The translations under genes were made by a program, and so were the position numbers. The notes beneath the pieces are model-generated. The model was given only the letters and a program-made list of their open reading frames with translations. It was not told the origin of the DNA and did not search any database. From positions 1-41,864 of the forward strand of contig CAMAGM010000006.1 of NCBI GenBank assembly GCA_945833995.1: a stretch of 41,864 nt of DNA, written 5' to 3'. How positions within the stretch are numbered: position 1 is the stretch's first letter; every line of letters begins with the position of its first letter. This stretch comes from an uncultured Prevotella sp. (lineage in GTDB: Bacteria > Bacteroidota > Bacteroidia > Bacteroidales > Bacteroidaceae). This document shows positions 33,735 to 41,864 of the stretch, piece after piece.

Positions 33735-35563
33735 AGGAGTTTATAAAGGTACTTAGGCGATTTGTTCCGCCATATAAGAGATATTTGGTGTGGTCGGTGG
33801 TGTTCAACATACTGTCGGCTATACTGAACATCTTCTCGTTCATGGCAATAATCCCAATTCTGCAGATCCTGTTTCAGACCAGTGATGCCGAGATGCCACG
33901 CCAACTGATGGAGTGGAGCCTTGACAACCTGCAGGAGGCTTTCACCAACAATGCCAACTACTACATAGGGCAGCTGATAGCCGACATTGGACCTACGACG
34001 ACACTGTTGGTAATAGGACTATTCCTTGCCCTGATGACATTCCTCAAGACTGGAGCCTACTTCCTCTCGTCGGCAACCATCATACCCATAAGGACCGGAG
34101 TGGTTCGAGACATAAGGAACCAGCTATACAAGAAAATAACATCTCTGCCGTTGGGCTTCTTCTCTGAGGAGCGCAAGGGAGACATAATAGCAAGGATGAG
34201 CGGTGACGTGGCAGAGGTGGAGAACTCCATCATGACGTCGCTCGACATGCTTTTCAAGAACCCCGTGCTGATAATAGCCTATTTCTCCGCACTGATAGTA
34301 ATATCATGGCAGCTGACAGTGTTCACCCTCGTGTTCGTACCTATTATGGGATGGTTCATGGGCATGGTGGGTAGGAAGCTGAAGCAGAACTCCATCAAGG
34401 CGCAGGCGCTATGGAGCGACACCATGAGCCAAGTGGAGGAAACGCTGGGCGGACTGCGCATAGTGAAGGCTTTCTGTGCCGAGGAGAAGATGAACAACCG
34501 CTTCGACAAGATAAACAGCCAATACCGCAACGACATCATGAGAGTGAACATCAGACAGCAGATGGCACACCCTATGAGCGAGTTTCTTGGAACGGTGATG
34601 ATAGTAATAGTGCTGTGGTTTGGTGGAATGTTGGTGTTGTCGGACAACGCCACGCTGTCTGGCCCAACGTTCATCTACTATCTCGTGATGCTCTACAGCA
34701 TAATCAACCCACTGAAGGAATTCTCCAAGGCAGGCTACAACATACCCAAGGGACTTGCCTCGATGGAGCGCATCGACAAGATTCTCAATGCCGAGAACAA
34801 CATTCGCGAGAAAGAGAACCCCAAGCACATAAAAGAATTCAAGCATCAGATAGAGTTCCGCGACGTGTCGTTCAGGTATGACAAGAAATGGATTCTGCGC
34901 CACGTCAACCTCACGATAGAGAAAGGAAAGACAATAGCCCTCGTGGGACAGAGCGGCGGAGGCAAGTCAACACTCGTTGACCTGATACCACGCTACTACG
35001 ACGTGCAGGAGGGCGAGGTGCTCATCGATGGAGTGAACGTGAAGGACCTTGGAATACACGACCTACGCCAACTGATAGGAAACGTCAACCAAGAGGCTAT
35101 ACTATTCAACGACTCGTTCCGCAACAATATAGCGTTTGGCGTTGACGGAGCCACCGACGAGCAGATTGCCGAGGCTGCAAGAATATCTAATGCCTACGAC
35201 TTCATAATGGAGTCGCAGGACAAGATGGACACCAACATTGGCGACCGAGGCAGCCGACTATCGGGCGGACAGCGGCAAAGGGTGAGCATAGCGCGCGCCA
35301 TACTGAAGAACCCGCCTATACTTATACTCGACGAGGCAACATCGGCACTCGACACTGAGAGCGAGCGACTGGTGCAAGATGCCTTGGAGCGACTGATGAA
35401 GACACGCACCACGGTGGCAATAGCCCACCGACTGTCAACGATAAAGAGTGCCGACGAGATTTGCGTCATTCACGAGGGAGAGATCGTAGAGCGTGGAACG
35501 CACGAGGAGCTGCTTGCCATGAACGGTTACTACAAACGCCTTAACGACATGCAGAGCCTATGA
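33731..35563 (+). CDS. ABC exporter, MsbA-like half transporter
   Basis: 610 residues: six membrane helices in about 1-320, then a nucleotide-binding domain with Walker A GQSGGGKST (406-414), signature LSGGQRQR (about 510-517), Walker B with ILILDEATSALD (about 531-542) and H-loop AHRLST. The size and the fused membrane and ATPase domains fit lipid or multidrug exporters such as MsbA. The next gene encodes a lipid A-type acyltransferase with an overlapping start, which supports a role in lipid export (inference). Confidence 0.9.
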   Translation: MKEFIKVLRRFVPPYKRYLVWSVVFNILSAILNIFSFMAIIPILQILFQTSDAEMPRQLMEWSLDNLQEAFTNNANYYIGQLIADIGPTTTLLVIGLFLALMTFLKTGAYFLSSATIIPIRTGVVRDIRNQLYKKITSLPLGFFSEERKGDIIARMSGDVAEVENSIMTSLDMLFKNPVLIIAYFSALIVISWQLTVFTLVFVPIMGWFMGMVGRKLKQNSIKAQALWSDTMSQVEETLGGLRIVKAFCAEEKMNNRFDKINSQYRNDIMRVNIRQQMAHPMSEFLGTVMIVIVLWFGGMLVLSDNATLSGPTFIYYLVMLYSIINPLKEFSKAGYNIPKGLASMERIDKILNAENNIREKENPKHIKEFKHQIEFRDVSFRYDKKWILRHVNLTIEKGKTIALVGQSGGGKSTLVDLIPRYYDVQEGEVLIDGVNVKDLGIHDLRQLIGNVNQEAILFNDSFRNNIAFGVDGATDEQIAEAARISNAYDFIMESQDKMDTNIGDRGSRLSGGQRQRVSIARAILKNPPILILDEATSALDTESERLVQDALERLMKTRTTVAIAHRLSTIKSADEICVIHEGEIVERGTHEELLAMNGYYKRLNDMQSL

Positions 35564-36543
35564 TGCGAGTGGTTTATCTCTTGGTCTTCGGACTGCTGTA
35601 TCTTATGTCGCTGCTGCCCTTGCGACTTCTCTATGTGGTGTCGGATGGGTTCTACTGCATAGTCTATGGCTTGGTGGGCTACCGACGACGTTTGGTGAGG
35701 CGACACCTCGCAGAGTGCTTCCCAGAAAAGAACGAGAAGGAGCGAAGGGAGATTGAGCGTGGATTCTACCACTGGTTCTGCGACTATTTCGTAGAGACGA
35801 TAAAGCTTTTCTCCATGAGTGGTAGGCAGATGCGCAGGCGAATGGTGTTTGAGGGACATGAGGCAATAGACGCCGACTTTGCGGAGGGACGCTCCGTGGG
35901 AGTATATCTTGGTCACTACTGCAACTGGGAATGGATAACCTCATTGCCGCTTTGGGTAAGTCAGGAGGGCAAGTGTACGCAAATCTACCACCCACTTGAG
36001 AACATCTGGTTTGACCGCCTTTTCCTGCGCCTCAGGGAACGCTTCGGTGCGACTTGCATCCCCATGGCGGAGACACTTCGCAGGGTGGTGAGATACAGAC
36101 AGGAGAAACAGCCCATAGTGCTTGGCTATATCTCAGACCAAATCCCATTCTGGAACAACATACACCACTGGCTCGACTTCATGCACCACGACACACCGGT
36201 ACTGACTGGTGCAGAACGGCTTATGCGACAGATGGGAGAGTCGGTGTATTATGCCGACATTAGCCGCCCACGTCGGGGCTACTACGTTTGCCGTTTCGTG
36301 AAGATGGCTGACGACGCATCGACGACAGTGGAGAAAGACACTACGGGAGAATGGCCTCTCACCGACAAGTATTTCAGTATGCTGGAGAACTCCATAAGAC
36401 GACAGCCCGAATGTTACCTCTGGACACACAACCGATGGAAGCGAAGCCACGAGGAATACGACATAAGGCTTGACAAGGAGACAGGACGCGTTGACCTTGG
36501 CGACCTTGAGGAAATAAAAAGGCGGAAAGGGCTGATTAGATAA
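35560..36543 (+). CDS. Lysophospholipid / lipid A acyltransferase (LpxL-HtrB family)
   Basis: 327 residues with an N-terminal membrane helix (about 2-25) and the HX4E motif HYCNWE at 119-124, the catalytic signature of LpxL/HtrB acyltransferases. Further blocks are IVLGYISDQIPF, then LMRQMGESVYYADISRPRRGYY, and ECYLWTHNRWKRSHEE near the C terminus. It likely transfers an acyl chain to lipid A at the inner face of the inner membrane. It starts at ATGATG overlapping the ABC exporter stop, so the pair is probably translated together. Confidence 0.9.
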   Translation: MMRVVYLLVFGLLYLMSLLPLRLLYVVSDGFYCIVYGLVGYRRRLVRRHLAECFPEKNEKERREIERGFYHWFCDYFVETIKLFSMSGRQMRRRMVFEGHEAIDADFAEGRSVGVYLGHYCNWEWITSLPLWVSQEGKCTQIYHPLENIWFDRLFLRLRERFGATCIPMAETLRRVVRYRQEKQPIVLGYISDQIPFWNNIHHWLDFMHHDTPVLTGAERLMRQMGESVYYADISRPRRGYYVCRFVKMADDASTTVEKDTTGEWPLTDKYFSMLENSIRRQPECYLWTHNRWKRSHEEYDIRLDKETGRVDLGDLEEIKRRKGLIR

Positions 36544-36566
36544 TAAAAGTTAATAAAGGAAAACAA

Positions 36567-36600
36567 TTTGTCCATAGTCTGCATTAAATAAGTAACTTTG
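36567..36600 (+). promoter_or_regulatory. Promoter of metK
   Basis: TTTG (36567-36570), 22 bp, TAACTTTG (36593-36600), 39 bases before the ATG. The leader is too short for a known SAM riboswitch. Confidence 0.55.
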
Positions 36601-36639
36601 CAGTCTAATTTCTATTCATAATATAAACAATATCGAATT

Positions 36640-37896
36640 ATGTCATACCTATTCTCATCAGAGTCAGTCTCTGAAGGACATCCCGACAAGGTGGCCGACC
36701 AGATTTCGGACGCCATCCTAGACCAGTTCCTGGCCTACGACGAAAAGGCACGTGTGGCTTGCGAGACATTCGTTACCACTGGCCAGGTAGTGATAATGGG
36801 CGAAGTGAGCAGCAGGGTATATATCGACCTGCAGACAATAGCCCGAAATACAATAAAGCGCATTGGCTACACCAAGGCAGAATATCAGTTCGACGGTAAC
36901 TCATGCGGCATTCTCAGCGCCATTCACGAGCAGAGCGGCGACATCAACCGTGGTGTTGACCGTGAGGACGAGGACGAGCAGGGTGCCGGCGACCAGGGAA
37001 TGATGTTCGGTTATGCCACCAACGAGACAGACAACTATATGCCTGTGTCGCTCGACTTGGCACACCTCATAATGTCAACACTTGCTGAAATACGCAAGGA
37101 AGGGAAACTGATGACCTATCTGCGCCCAGACTCAAAGAGTCAGGTTACGGTGCAGTATAGCGACGCTGGCATACCTGAGCGCATCGACACCATCGTGGTA
37201 TCGACACAGCACGACGAGTTTGGCGACGACGAGAAGATGTTGGCAAAGATTCGTGAGGACGTAATCAATATCCTCATGCCACGCGTTAAGGAGAAGATAA
37301 GCAACGAAAGCGTATTGCGCCTCTTTGGCGACGACATAAAATACTATGTCAACCCCACTGGCAAATTCGTAATCGGCGGCCCACACGGCGACACCGGACT
37401 GACAGGACGCAAGATCATTGTCGATACATACGGTGGAAAGGGAGCACACGGCGGTGGAGCGTTCAGCGGAAAGGACTCAAGCAAGGTTGACCGCTCGGCA
37501 GCTTACGCCGCACGCCACATTGCCAAGAACATGGTGGCTGCGGGAGTGGCCGACGAGATGCTCGTACAGATTAGCTATGCCATCGGCGTGGCACGTCCGA
37601 TGAACATCTACGTGAACACCTACGGCCGCAGCAACGTGGGAATGACCGACGGCGAGATAGCAAGGAAGATAGAGCAGATGTTCGACCTGCGTCCAAAGGC
37701 GATAGAGCGCTCACTGAAGCTCCGTCAGCCAATGTTCAGCGAGACAGCGGCATACGGACACATGGGACGCAAGCCAGAGACAATAAAGAAAACCTTCACA
37801 AGCCACTACCACGAGACCAAGACAATAGACGTGGAGCTCTTCACATGGGAGAAGCTCGACTGCGTGGATGCCATAAGGAAGGAGTTTTTTAAATAA
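36640..37896 (+). CDS. metK: S-adenosylmethionine synthase
   Basis: 418 residues. It makes SAM from methionine and ATP. The family motifs are all present: [20 protein letters not shown] (about 8-27), [12 protein letters not shown] (about 115-126), [20 protein letters not shown], and the P-loop-like [19 protein letters not shown] (about 270-288). The chain is about 30 residues longer than the E. coli enzyme, mostly from small inserts. It has its own promoter; the following DUF4271 gene begins 21 bases after the stop. Confidence 0.98.
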   Translation: MSYLFSSESVSEGHPDKVADQISDAILDQFLAYDEKARVACETFVTTGQVVIMGEVSSRVYIDLQTIARNTIKRIGYTKAEYQFDGNSCGILSAIHEQSGDINRGVDREDEDEQGAGDQGMMFGYATNETDNYMPVSLDLAHLIMSTLAEIRKEGKLMTYLRPDSKSQVTVQYSDAGIPERIDTIVVSTQHDEFGDDEKMLAKIREDVINILMPRVKEKISNESVLRLFGDDIKYYVNPTGKFVIGGPHGDTGLTGRKIIVDTYGGKGAHGGGAFSGKDSSKVDRSAAYAARHIAKNMVAAGVADEMLVQISYAIGVARPMNIYVNTYGRSNVGMTDGEIARKIEQMFDLRPKAIERSLKLRQPMFSETAAYGHMGRKPETIKKTFTSHYHETKTIDVELFTWEKLDCVDAIRKEFFK

Positions 37897-37917
37897 GCAG
37901 GAAAGCATAGAGGAGAA

Positions 37918-38928
37918 ATGCATCAGGATTCCGTAACGACAGAACAGCAATTGTCGCCCGAGGCAATTATCGAGAGGCCGGCAAAACCACAACATCCCTA
38001 CCAAGTGTTGAGGATGCTGCCTAAGGACGCTACACCTGCACAGCAAGACTCCGCCATTCAGGCTGCCTTCCAACCCAAACAGATCAGATATAGCTCACGT
38101 CCCGACACACTGCACATTCCCGGACACGAGATAGGAAAGAGCATCCGCGACGTCAGCCTGCCAAAATACTACAAGGAGTCGTTCTTCTCCAAGGACACCC
38201 TGCTACACCCAGAGATAGCGGGAGGAAGATATGGAGTGGCTGGCGACCCTGTTCCCTACACAGTGAGAAGCGACGATACCATATCGTTGCTTCTCGTTTT
38301 CAGTTTCATCATTGTCATGGTGTCCTATGCAAAATCGAAGCAGTTCATCATCAGGCAGGCGAAAAGCTTCTTCTATATAACTCACCGCGAGAGCAGCATC
38401 AGCGAGACCTCAAACGAGATAAGGTTCCAGCTTTTCATGATGGTGCTGACCAGCTTGCTTTGGGCCCTACTGCAGTATTTCTACACCATACATTATGTAA
38501 GCACCACCTTCGTGCTTTCCTCCCAATACCATCTCATTGCGATATTCTTCGCGATGAACATTGGCTACTTCCTATTGAAGAACATACTGTACAGTTGGGT
38601 GAACATTGTGTTCTTCGACAAAAAAAAGAATTTACAATGGCTGAAGGCCCTACTGTTCATCACCTCGGCTGAGGGGGTGCTGATTTTCCCTGCCGTTCTG
38701 TTGCAGTCTTACTTTGATATGTCAATACAGACAGTGGCGATTTATACCATAATTATGGTCATTTTTGTTAAATTGCTAACATTTTACAAGTCTTATACAA
38801 TCTTTTTTCGTCAAATACCCTATTTTTTCCAAATAATTTTGTACTTTTGTGCCCTCGAAGCAGTGCCGATGGCGGCCTTGATAGGCTCATTGGCAATAAC
38901 AGGTAATTATTTGAAAATAAATTTTTAG
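37918..38928 (+). CDS. DUF4271 membrane protein
   Basis: 336 residues: a hydrophilic N-terminal part of about 120 residues rich in Pro/Gln, then about seven hydrophobic helices from residue 121 to the end. It matches DUF4271, a family confined to Bacteroidetes and commonly placed directly before hemD, as here (7 bases). The function is unknown. The last third is notably AT-rich because of many Phe, Ile and Tyr codons. Confidence 0.8.
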   Translation: MHQDSVTTEQQLSPEAIIERPAKPQHPYQVLRMLPKDATPAQQDSAIQAAFQPKQIRYSSRPDTLHIPGHEIGKSIRDVSLPKYYKESFFSKDTLLHPEIAGGRYGVAGDPVPYTVRSDDTISLLLVFSFIIVMVSYAKSKQFIIRQAKSFFYITHRESSISETSNEIRFQLFMMVLTSLLWALLQYFYTIHYVSTTFVLSSQYHLIAIFFAMNIGYFLLKNILYSWVNIVFFDKKKNLQWLKALLFITSAEGVLIFPAVLLQSYFDMSIQTVAIYTIIMVIFVKLLTFYKSYTIFFRQIPYFFQIILYFCALEAVPMAALIGSLAITGNYLKINF

Positions 38929-38935
38929 GACACTG

Positions 38936-39688
38936 ATGATTAAAAAGATTTTAGTTTCACAGCCAAAGCCTACCAGTGAGAAATCACCGTATTTCACCAT
39001 CGCTGAAAGATTTGACGTGGAGCTTGTTTTTCGTCCTTTCATCAAAGTAGAGGGATTGACATCAAAAGAATTTCGCCAGCAGAAGGTCAGCATCGGCGAC
39101 TACACGGCTATCGTGTTCACGTCGCGCCATGCCATTGACCATTTCTTCAAGCTGTGTAAGGAACTGCGAGTAAACATCTCGGAAGACCTGAAATATTTCT
39201 GTGTCACCGAGGCAATCTCGCTCTACATTCAGAAATATGTACCTTACCGCAAGAGGAAGATCTTCTTTGGCTCGACAGGCAAGGTGGCTGACATGCTGCC
39301 CCAGATGGTTAAGCACAAGAACGAAAAATATCTCGTGCCCATGAGTGACGTCCACAATGACGACATCAAGGATCTGCTGGACTCAAAGAACCTCAAGCAC
39401 ACCGAGTGCGTGATGTACCGTACTGTGAGCAACGACTTCACGGAAGAGGAGGTGAAGAACTTCGACTACGACATGCTCGTATTCTTCAGCCCCGTGGGAG
39501 TTGATGCCTTGACGAAGAATTTCCCTAACTTCAAGCAAAAAGACATCGCGATAGCTACCTTCGGTCCCGCTACTGCAAAGGCCGTGAAGGATGCAGGATT
39601 GCGCCTCGACCTTGAAGCTCCGACAGAGAAATATCCCTCAATGACAGGTGCCCTGCAGCACTACCTGCTTGAACACGAGGAGGAATAA
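38936..39688 (+). CDS. hemD: Uroporphyrinogen-III synthase
   Basis: 250 residues with the two-domain HemD fold. It closes hydroxymethylbilane to uroporphyrinogen III for heme. HemD is poorly conserved, but IKKILVSQPKP at the start, TAIVFTSRHAIDHFF, FGSTGKVADML, DMLVFFSPVGVDALTKNF and IATFGPATAKAVKDAGL give the expected order, including the family FTS and FSPxG blocks. Other heme genes are not in the window. The neighbours DUF4271, rnpA and yidD appear to form a conserved Bacteroidetes cluster. Confidence 0.88.
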   Translation: MIKKILVSQPKPTSEKSPYFTIAERFDVELVFRPFIKVEGLTSKEFRQQKVSIGDYTAIVFTSRHAIDHFFKLCKELRVNISEDLKYFCVTEAISLYIQKYVPYRKRKIFFGSTGKVADMLPQMVKHKNEKYLVPMSDVHNDDIKDLLDSKNLKHTECVMYRTVSNDFTEEEVKNFDYDMLVFFSPVGVDALTKNFPNFKQKDIAIATFGPATAKAVKDAGLRLDLEAPTEKYPSMTGALQHYLLEHEEE

Positions 39689-39703
39689 CGCAAAAGAACT
39701 AAG

Positions 39704-40156
39704 ATGACCACCACCGAGAAGCCGAGAATGACATTCGGCAAGAGCGAGCACATCGTAAGTCGGAAGACAATAGAGAAACTCTTCGCCGTCGGCAACCGTT
39801 CCATGGTAGCTTACCCTATCCGAATGGTCTATATGCCCGTAGAGTCTGCGGAGATGCCCGTGCAGGTGCTGGTCAGCGTCTCAAAACGTCATTTCAAGCG
39901 TGCGGTGAAACGCAATAGGGTGAAACGGCAGATTCGCGAGGCGTACAGGAAGCATAAGGGCAACGTGGTCATGGCAGCGGACGATGCCAGAAAGGCATAC
40001 GCCTTGGCATTCATCTATATGGCTGACAGACTTTTCCCCTCTAAGACCATCGACGAGAGCATCGTGAAACTACTCACGAGACTCAGCGAGAAGATTGCAT
40101 ACAGGCAACAAGGAGAAAAACGGGGAAAGGCTGATGATGGCACAAATGGTGAATAA
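39704..40156 (+). CDS. rnpA: Ribonuclease P protein component
   Basis: 150 residues, slightly long because of an N-terminal stretch. The basic RNR motif [13 protein letters not shown] (about 70-82) is diagnostic. It assists RNase P RNA in tRNA 5'-end maturation. Its C terminus overlaps the yidD start by about 20 bases, the usual rnpA-yidD arrangement. The RNA subunit is not in the window. Confidence 0.95.
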   Translation: MTTTEKPRMTFGKSEHIVSRKTIEKLFAVGNRSMVAYPIRMVYMPVESAEMPVQVLVSVSKRHFKRAVKRNRVKRQIREAYRKHKGNVVMAADDARKAYALAFIYMADRLFPSKTIDESIVKLLTRLSEKIAYRQQGEKRGKADDGTNGE

Positions 40157-40391
40157 GGTGCTAAAGGCTGTCTCGAAAGTGTTTGGTTGGCTACTTCTGT
40201 TGCCTATTCTCTTTTATCAGAGAGTTATTACCCCATTCACCCCGCCTTCATGCCGATTCACACCAACGTGCTCAGAATATGCCCGACAGGCGATAATCAA
40301 GCATGGCCCACTGAAAGGGCTCGCCCTCGCAGTGTGGCGCATCTTGAGATGCAATCCCTGGGGAGGAAGCGGATACGACCCCGTTCCTTAG
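40134..40391 (+). CDS. yidD: Membrane protein insertion efficiency factor YidD
   Basis: 85 residues from the ATG at 40134, which follows GAAAGG by a few bases; the second ATG (40137) is equally possible. The family pattern is complete: [21 protein letters not shown] (about residues 28-48), then [15 protein letters not shown], and [13 protein letters not shown] at the end, with three conserved Cys. An amphipathic N terminus binds the inner membrane, where YidD helps YidC. It overlaps rnpA by 23 bases. Confidence 0.93.
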   Translation: MMAQMVNKVLKAVSKVFGWLLLLPILFYQRVITPFTPPSCRFTPTCSEYARQAIIKHGPLKGLALAVWRILRCNPWGGSGYDPVP

Positions 40392-40393
40392 GA

Positions 40394-40490
40394 CGTTGAG
40401 GGTTGAAGGTTGAAGATTGAAGGTTGAAGGTTGAATCGCTTCGCCAGACAACAATGCGCGGCAATTCAATATTCAACATTCAATATTCCA
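40394..40490. repeat. Heptamer element F (GGTTGAA type)
   Basis: The left array (40394-40436) has six units of GGTTGAA and variants, then a loop of about 25 bases. The right array (40461-40490) is, on the minus strand, ATTGAAT-type units. Pairing between arms is weaker than in A-D. Purine-direction units contain TGA. It lies between yidD and tyrS. Confidence 0.75.
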
Positions 40491-40525
40491 AGTTGATAAT
40501 TAACAAATTGAAATATTAAAGTTCT

Positions 40526-41821
40526 ATGAAAAATTTTATCGAAGAACTTAAATGGCGTGGTATGTTGGCTCAGATCATGCCAGGAACAGAGGAGTTGCTG
40601 CAAAAGGAGATGGTGACCGCATATCTCGGCACTGACCCAACGGCAGACTCACTCCACATCGGACACCTTTGTGGCATCATGATGCTGCGTCACCTGCAGC
40701 ACTGCGGTCACAAACCTATTATCCTCGTCGGTGGTGCCACAGGCATGATTGGCGACCCTTCAGGCAAAAGTCAGGAGCGCAACCTGCTCAACGACGAGAC
40801 TCTGCGCCACAATCAGGAGTGCATAAAGCAACAAGTGGCTAAATTCCTCGACTTTGACACCGATGCGCCAAACAAGGCTGAGATGGTGAACAACTACGAC
40901 TGGATGAAAGACTTCACATTCCTCGATTTCGCGCGTGAGGTTGGTAAGCACATCACTGTGAACTACATGATGGCGAAGGAGAGTGTGCAGCAGCGCCTCA
41001 ACGGCACGGCTCGCGATGGTCTCTCGTTCACAGAGTTTACCTATCAGCTGCTTCAAGGCTACGATTTCCTCTATCTCTACCAGCACAAGGGCTGCAAGCT
41101 GCAGCTTGGCGGCAACGACCAGTGGGGCAACATGACCACAGGTACTGAGCTTATCCGACGCACCCTTGGCAACGAGGTGGAGACTTTCGCCCTCACCTGT
41201 CCACTCATAACCAAGGCAGACGGAAAGAAATTCGGAAAAACCGAGAGCGGAAATATATGGCTTGACCCCAAGCGCACCACACCATACAAGTTCTACCAGT
41301 TCTGGCTCAACGTCAGCGACGAGGACGCAGAGCGCTACATCAAGATTTTCACCAGTCTTGACCGCGAAACAATCGATGCCCTCGTTGAGGAGCACAAGCA
41401 AGACCCAGGCAGACGAGTGCTTCAAAAGCGCCTTGCCGAGGAGACTACAGTACTCGTACACTCCAAGGAGGCTCTCGACATGGCAGTGGAGGCAAGCAAC
41501 ATCCTTTTCGGAAAATCAACAAAGGACTCTTTGCTGAAACTCGACGAGCAGACACTCCTCGACATCTTCGATGGTGTACCACACTTCTCAGTGTCAGCCG
41601 ACCAGCTTGGTCAGCCTGCAGTGGAAATCCTCACTCAGGCAGCTCCCGTGTTTGCAAGCAAGGGTGAGATGCGCAAGCTCGTCCAGGGTGGCGGAGTGTC
41701 GCTCAACAAGGAGAAGCTCGTTGCCTTCGACCGTGTCATCACGGCTGAGGATTTGATCGACGGAAAATACCTTTTGGTGCAGCGTGGAAAGAAGAATTAT
41801 TATCTTCTAACCATAAAATAG
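40526..41821 (+). CDS. tyrS: Tyrosyl-tRNA synthetase
   Basis: 431 residues, class I. The HIGH motif is at 44-47 ([10 protein letters not shown]), the tyrosine pocket region [12 protein letters not shown] around 193-204, the KMSKS-equivalent KKFGKT at 234-239, and a C-terminal S4 RNA-binding domain (about 365-431, [15 protein letters not shown]). KFGKT is typical of the bacterial TyrS subtype. It is preceded by repeat element F and an AT-rich stretch in which I see no consensus promoter. Confidence 0.98.
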   Translation: MKNFIEELKWRGMLAQIMPGTEELLQKEMVTAYLGTDPTADSLHIGHLCGIMMLRHLQHCGHKPIILVGGATGMIGDPSGKSQERNLLNDETLRHNQECIKQQVAKFLDFDTDAPNKAEMVNNYDWMKDFTFLDFAREVGKHITVNYMMAKESVQQRLNGTARDGLSFTEFTYQLLQGYDFLYLYQHKGCKLQLGGNDQWGNMTTGTELIRRTLGNEVETFALTCPLITKADGKKFGKTESGNIWLDPKRTTPYKFYQFWLNVSDEDAERYIKIFTSLDRETIDALVEEHKQDPGRRVLQKRLAEETTVLVHSKEALDMAVEASNILFGKSTKDSLLKLDEQTLLDIFDGVPHFSVSADQLGQPAVEILTQAAPVFASKGEMRKLVQGGGVSLNKEKLVAFDRVITAEDLIDGKYLLVQRGKKNYYLLTIK

Positions 41822-41864
41822 AAAAAATATCGAAAAAAATTTGGTGGTGGAGCAAAAAACCACT
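41822..41864. other. Downstream edge after tyrS
   Basis: A 43-base AT-rich end; GGTGGTGGAG near the edge may begin the next feature. Nothing identifiable. Confidence 0.3.

Noticed and set aside
36541..36639. SAM riboswitch before metK
   Set aside because: Only about 35 bases lie between the presumed transcript start and the ATG, and no aptamer pattern is seen.
1..41864. tRNA, rRNA genes, insertion sequences, integrases
   Set aside because: I looked for TpsiC-like GGTTCGA blocks, rRNA signatures and transposase motifs and found none in the intergenic regions.

Overview
The window is ordinary chromosome of a Bacteroidales bacterium, most likely a Prevotella-like species. This rests on many promoters of the Bacteroidetes form TTTG-N19/20-TAnnTTTG, weak ribosome binding sites, lipoproteins with an SC lipobox, and Bacteroidetes-restricted families (DUF4271, DUF5119, fimbrillin-like, TssD/DUF4280 secretion genes). 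All gene names come from motif recognition; no database search was possible.

Layout. Positions 1-7732 hold the end of an OPT-family transporter, a flavodoxin-type oxidoreductase divergent from rpoN, a chain rpoN-PAP2-purE-ispG, then gtrA-like and papain-like protease genes on the minus strand. Positions 7944-12183 encode a three-part efflux pump (TolC, HlyD/EmrA, MFS), followed by cysS. Positions 13756-16592 are AT-rich accessory DNA: 33-bp direct repeats next to a decayed DUF4143 gene, a fimbrillin-like lipoprotein, and about 1 kb of noncoding but hairpin-rich DNA. An SDR gene and a GH26 mannanase lipoprotein converge at 17444.

Positions 18929-26862 hold the most unusual block: six same-strand genes coding for parts of a contractile-injection (type VI subtype iii-like) spike and tube. 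They are a 1253-residue VgrG with an AT-rich C-terminal extension, two divergent TssD/Hcp-like proteins, a separate beta-helix protein with coiled coils, a DUF4280 PAAR-like tip, and an unrecognised 254-residue charged protein. No sheath, baseplate, ATPase or membrane-complex gene is present in the window.

Positions 27095-41821 are plus-strand housekeeping genes: GH3 family, Ig-like lipoprotein, DUF3108, DUF5119, miaB, ABC exporter, lipid A-type acyltransferase, metK, DUF4271, hemD, rnpA, yidD, tyrS.

A second theme is a dispersed repeat family. Purine-rich heptamer (once 9-bp) arrays are usually paired as inverted arms around a 20-55 nt loop. They lie between convergent genes, inside the efflux and secretion operons and before tyrS, and a half copy sits in frame inside ispG. 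Nearly every unit contains a stop codon when read in the purine direction, so an element can stop translation entering from either side, and several neighbouring genes take their stop codon from it.
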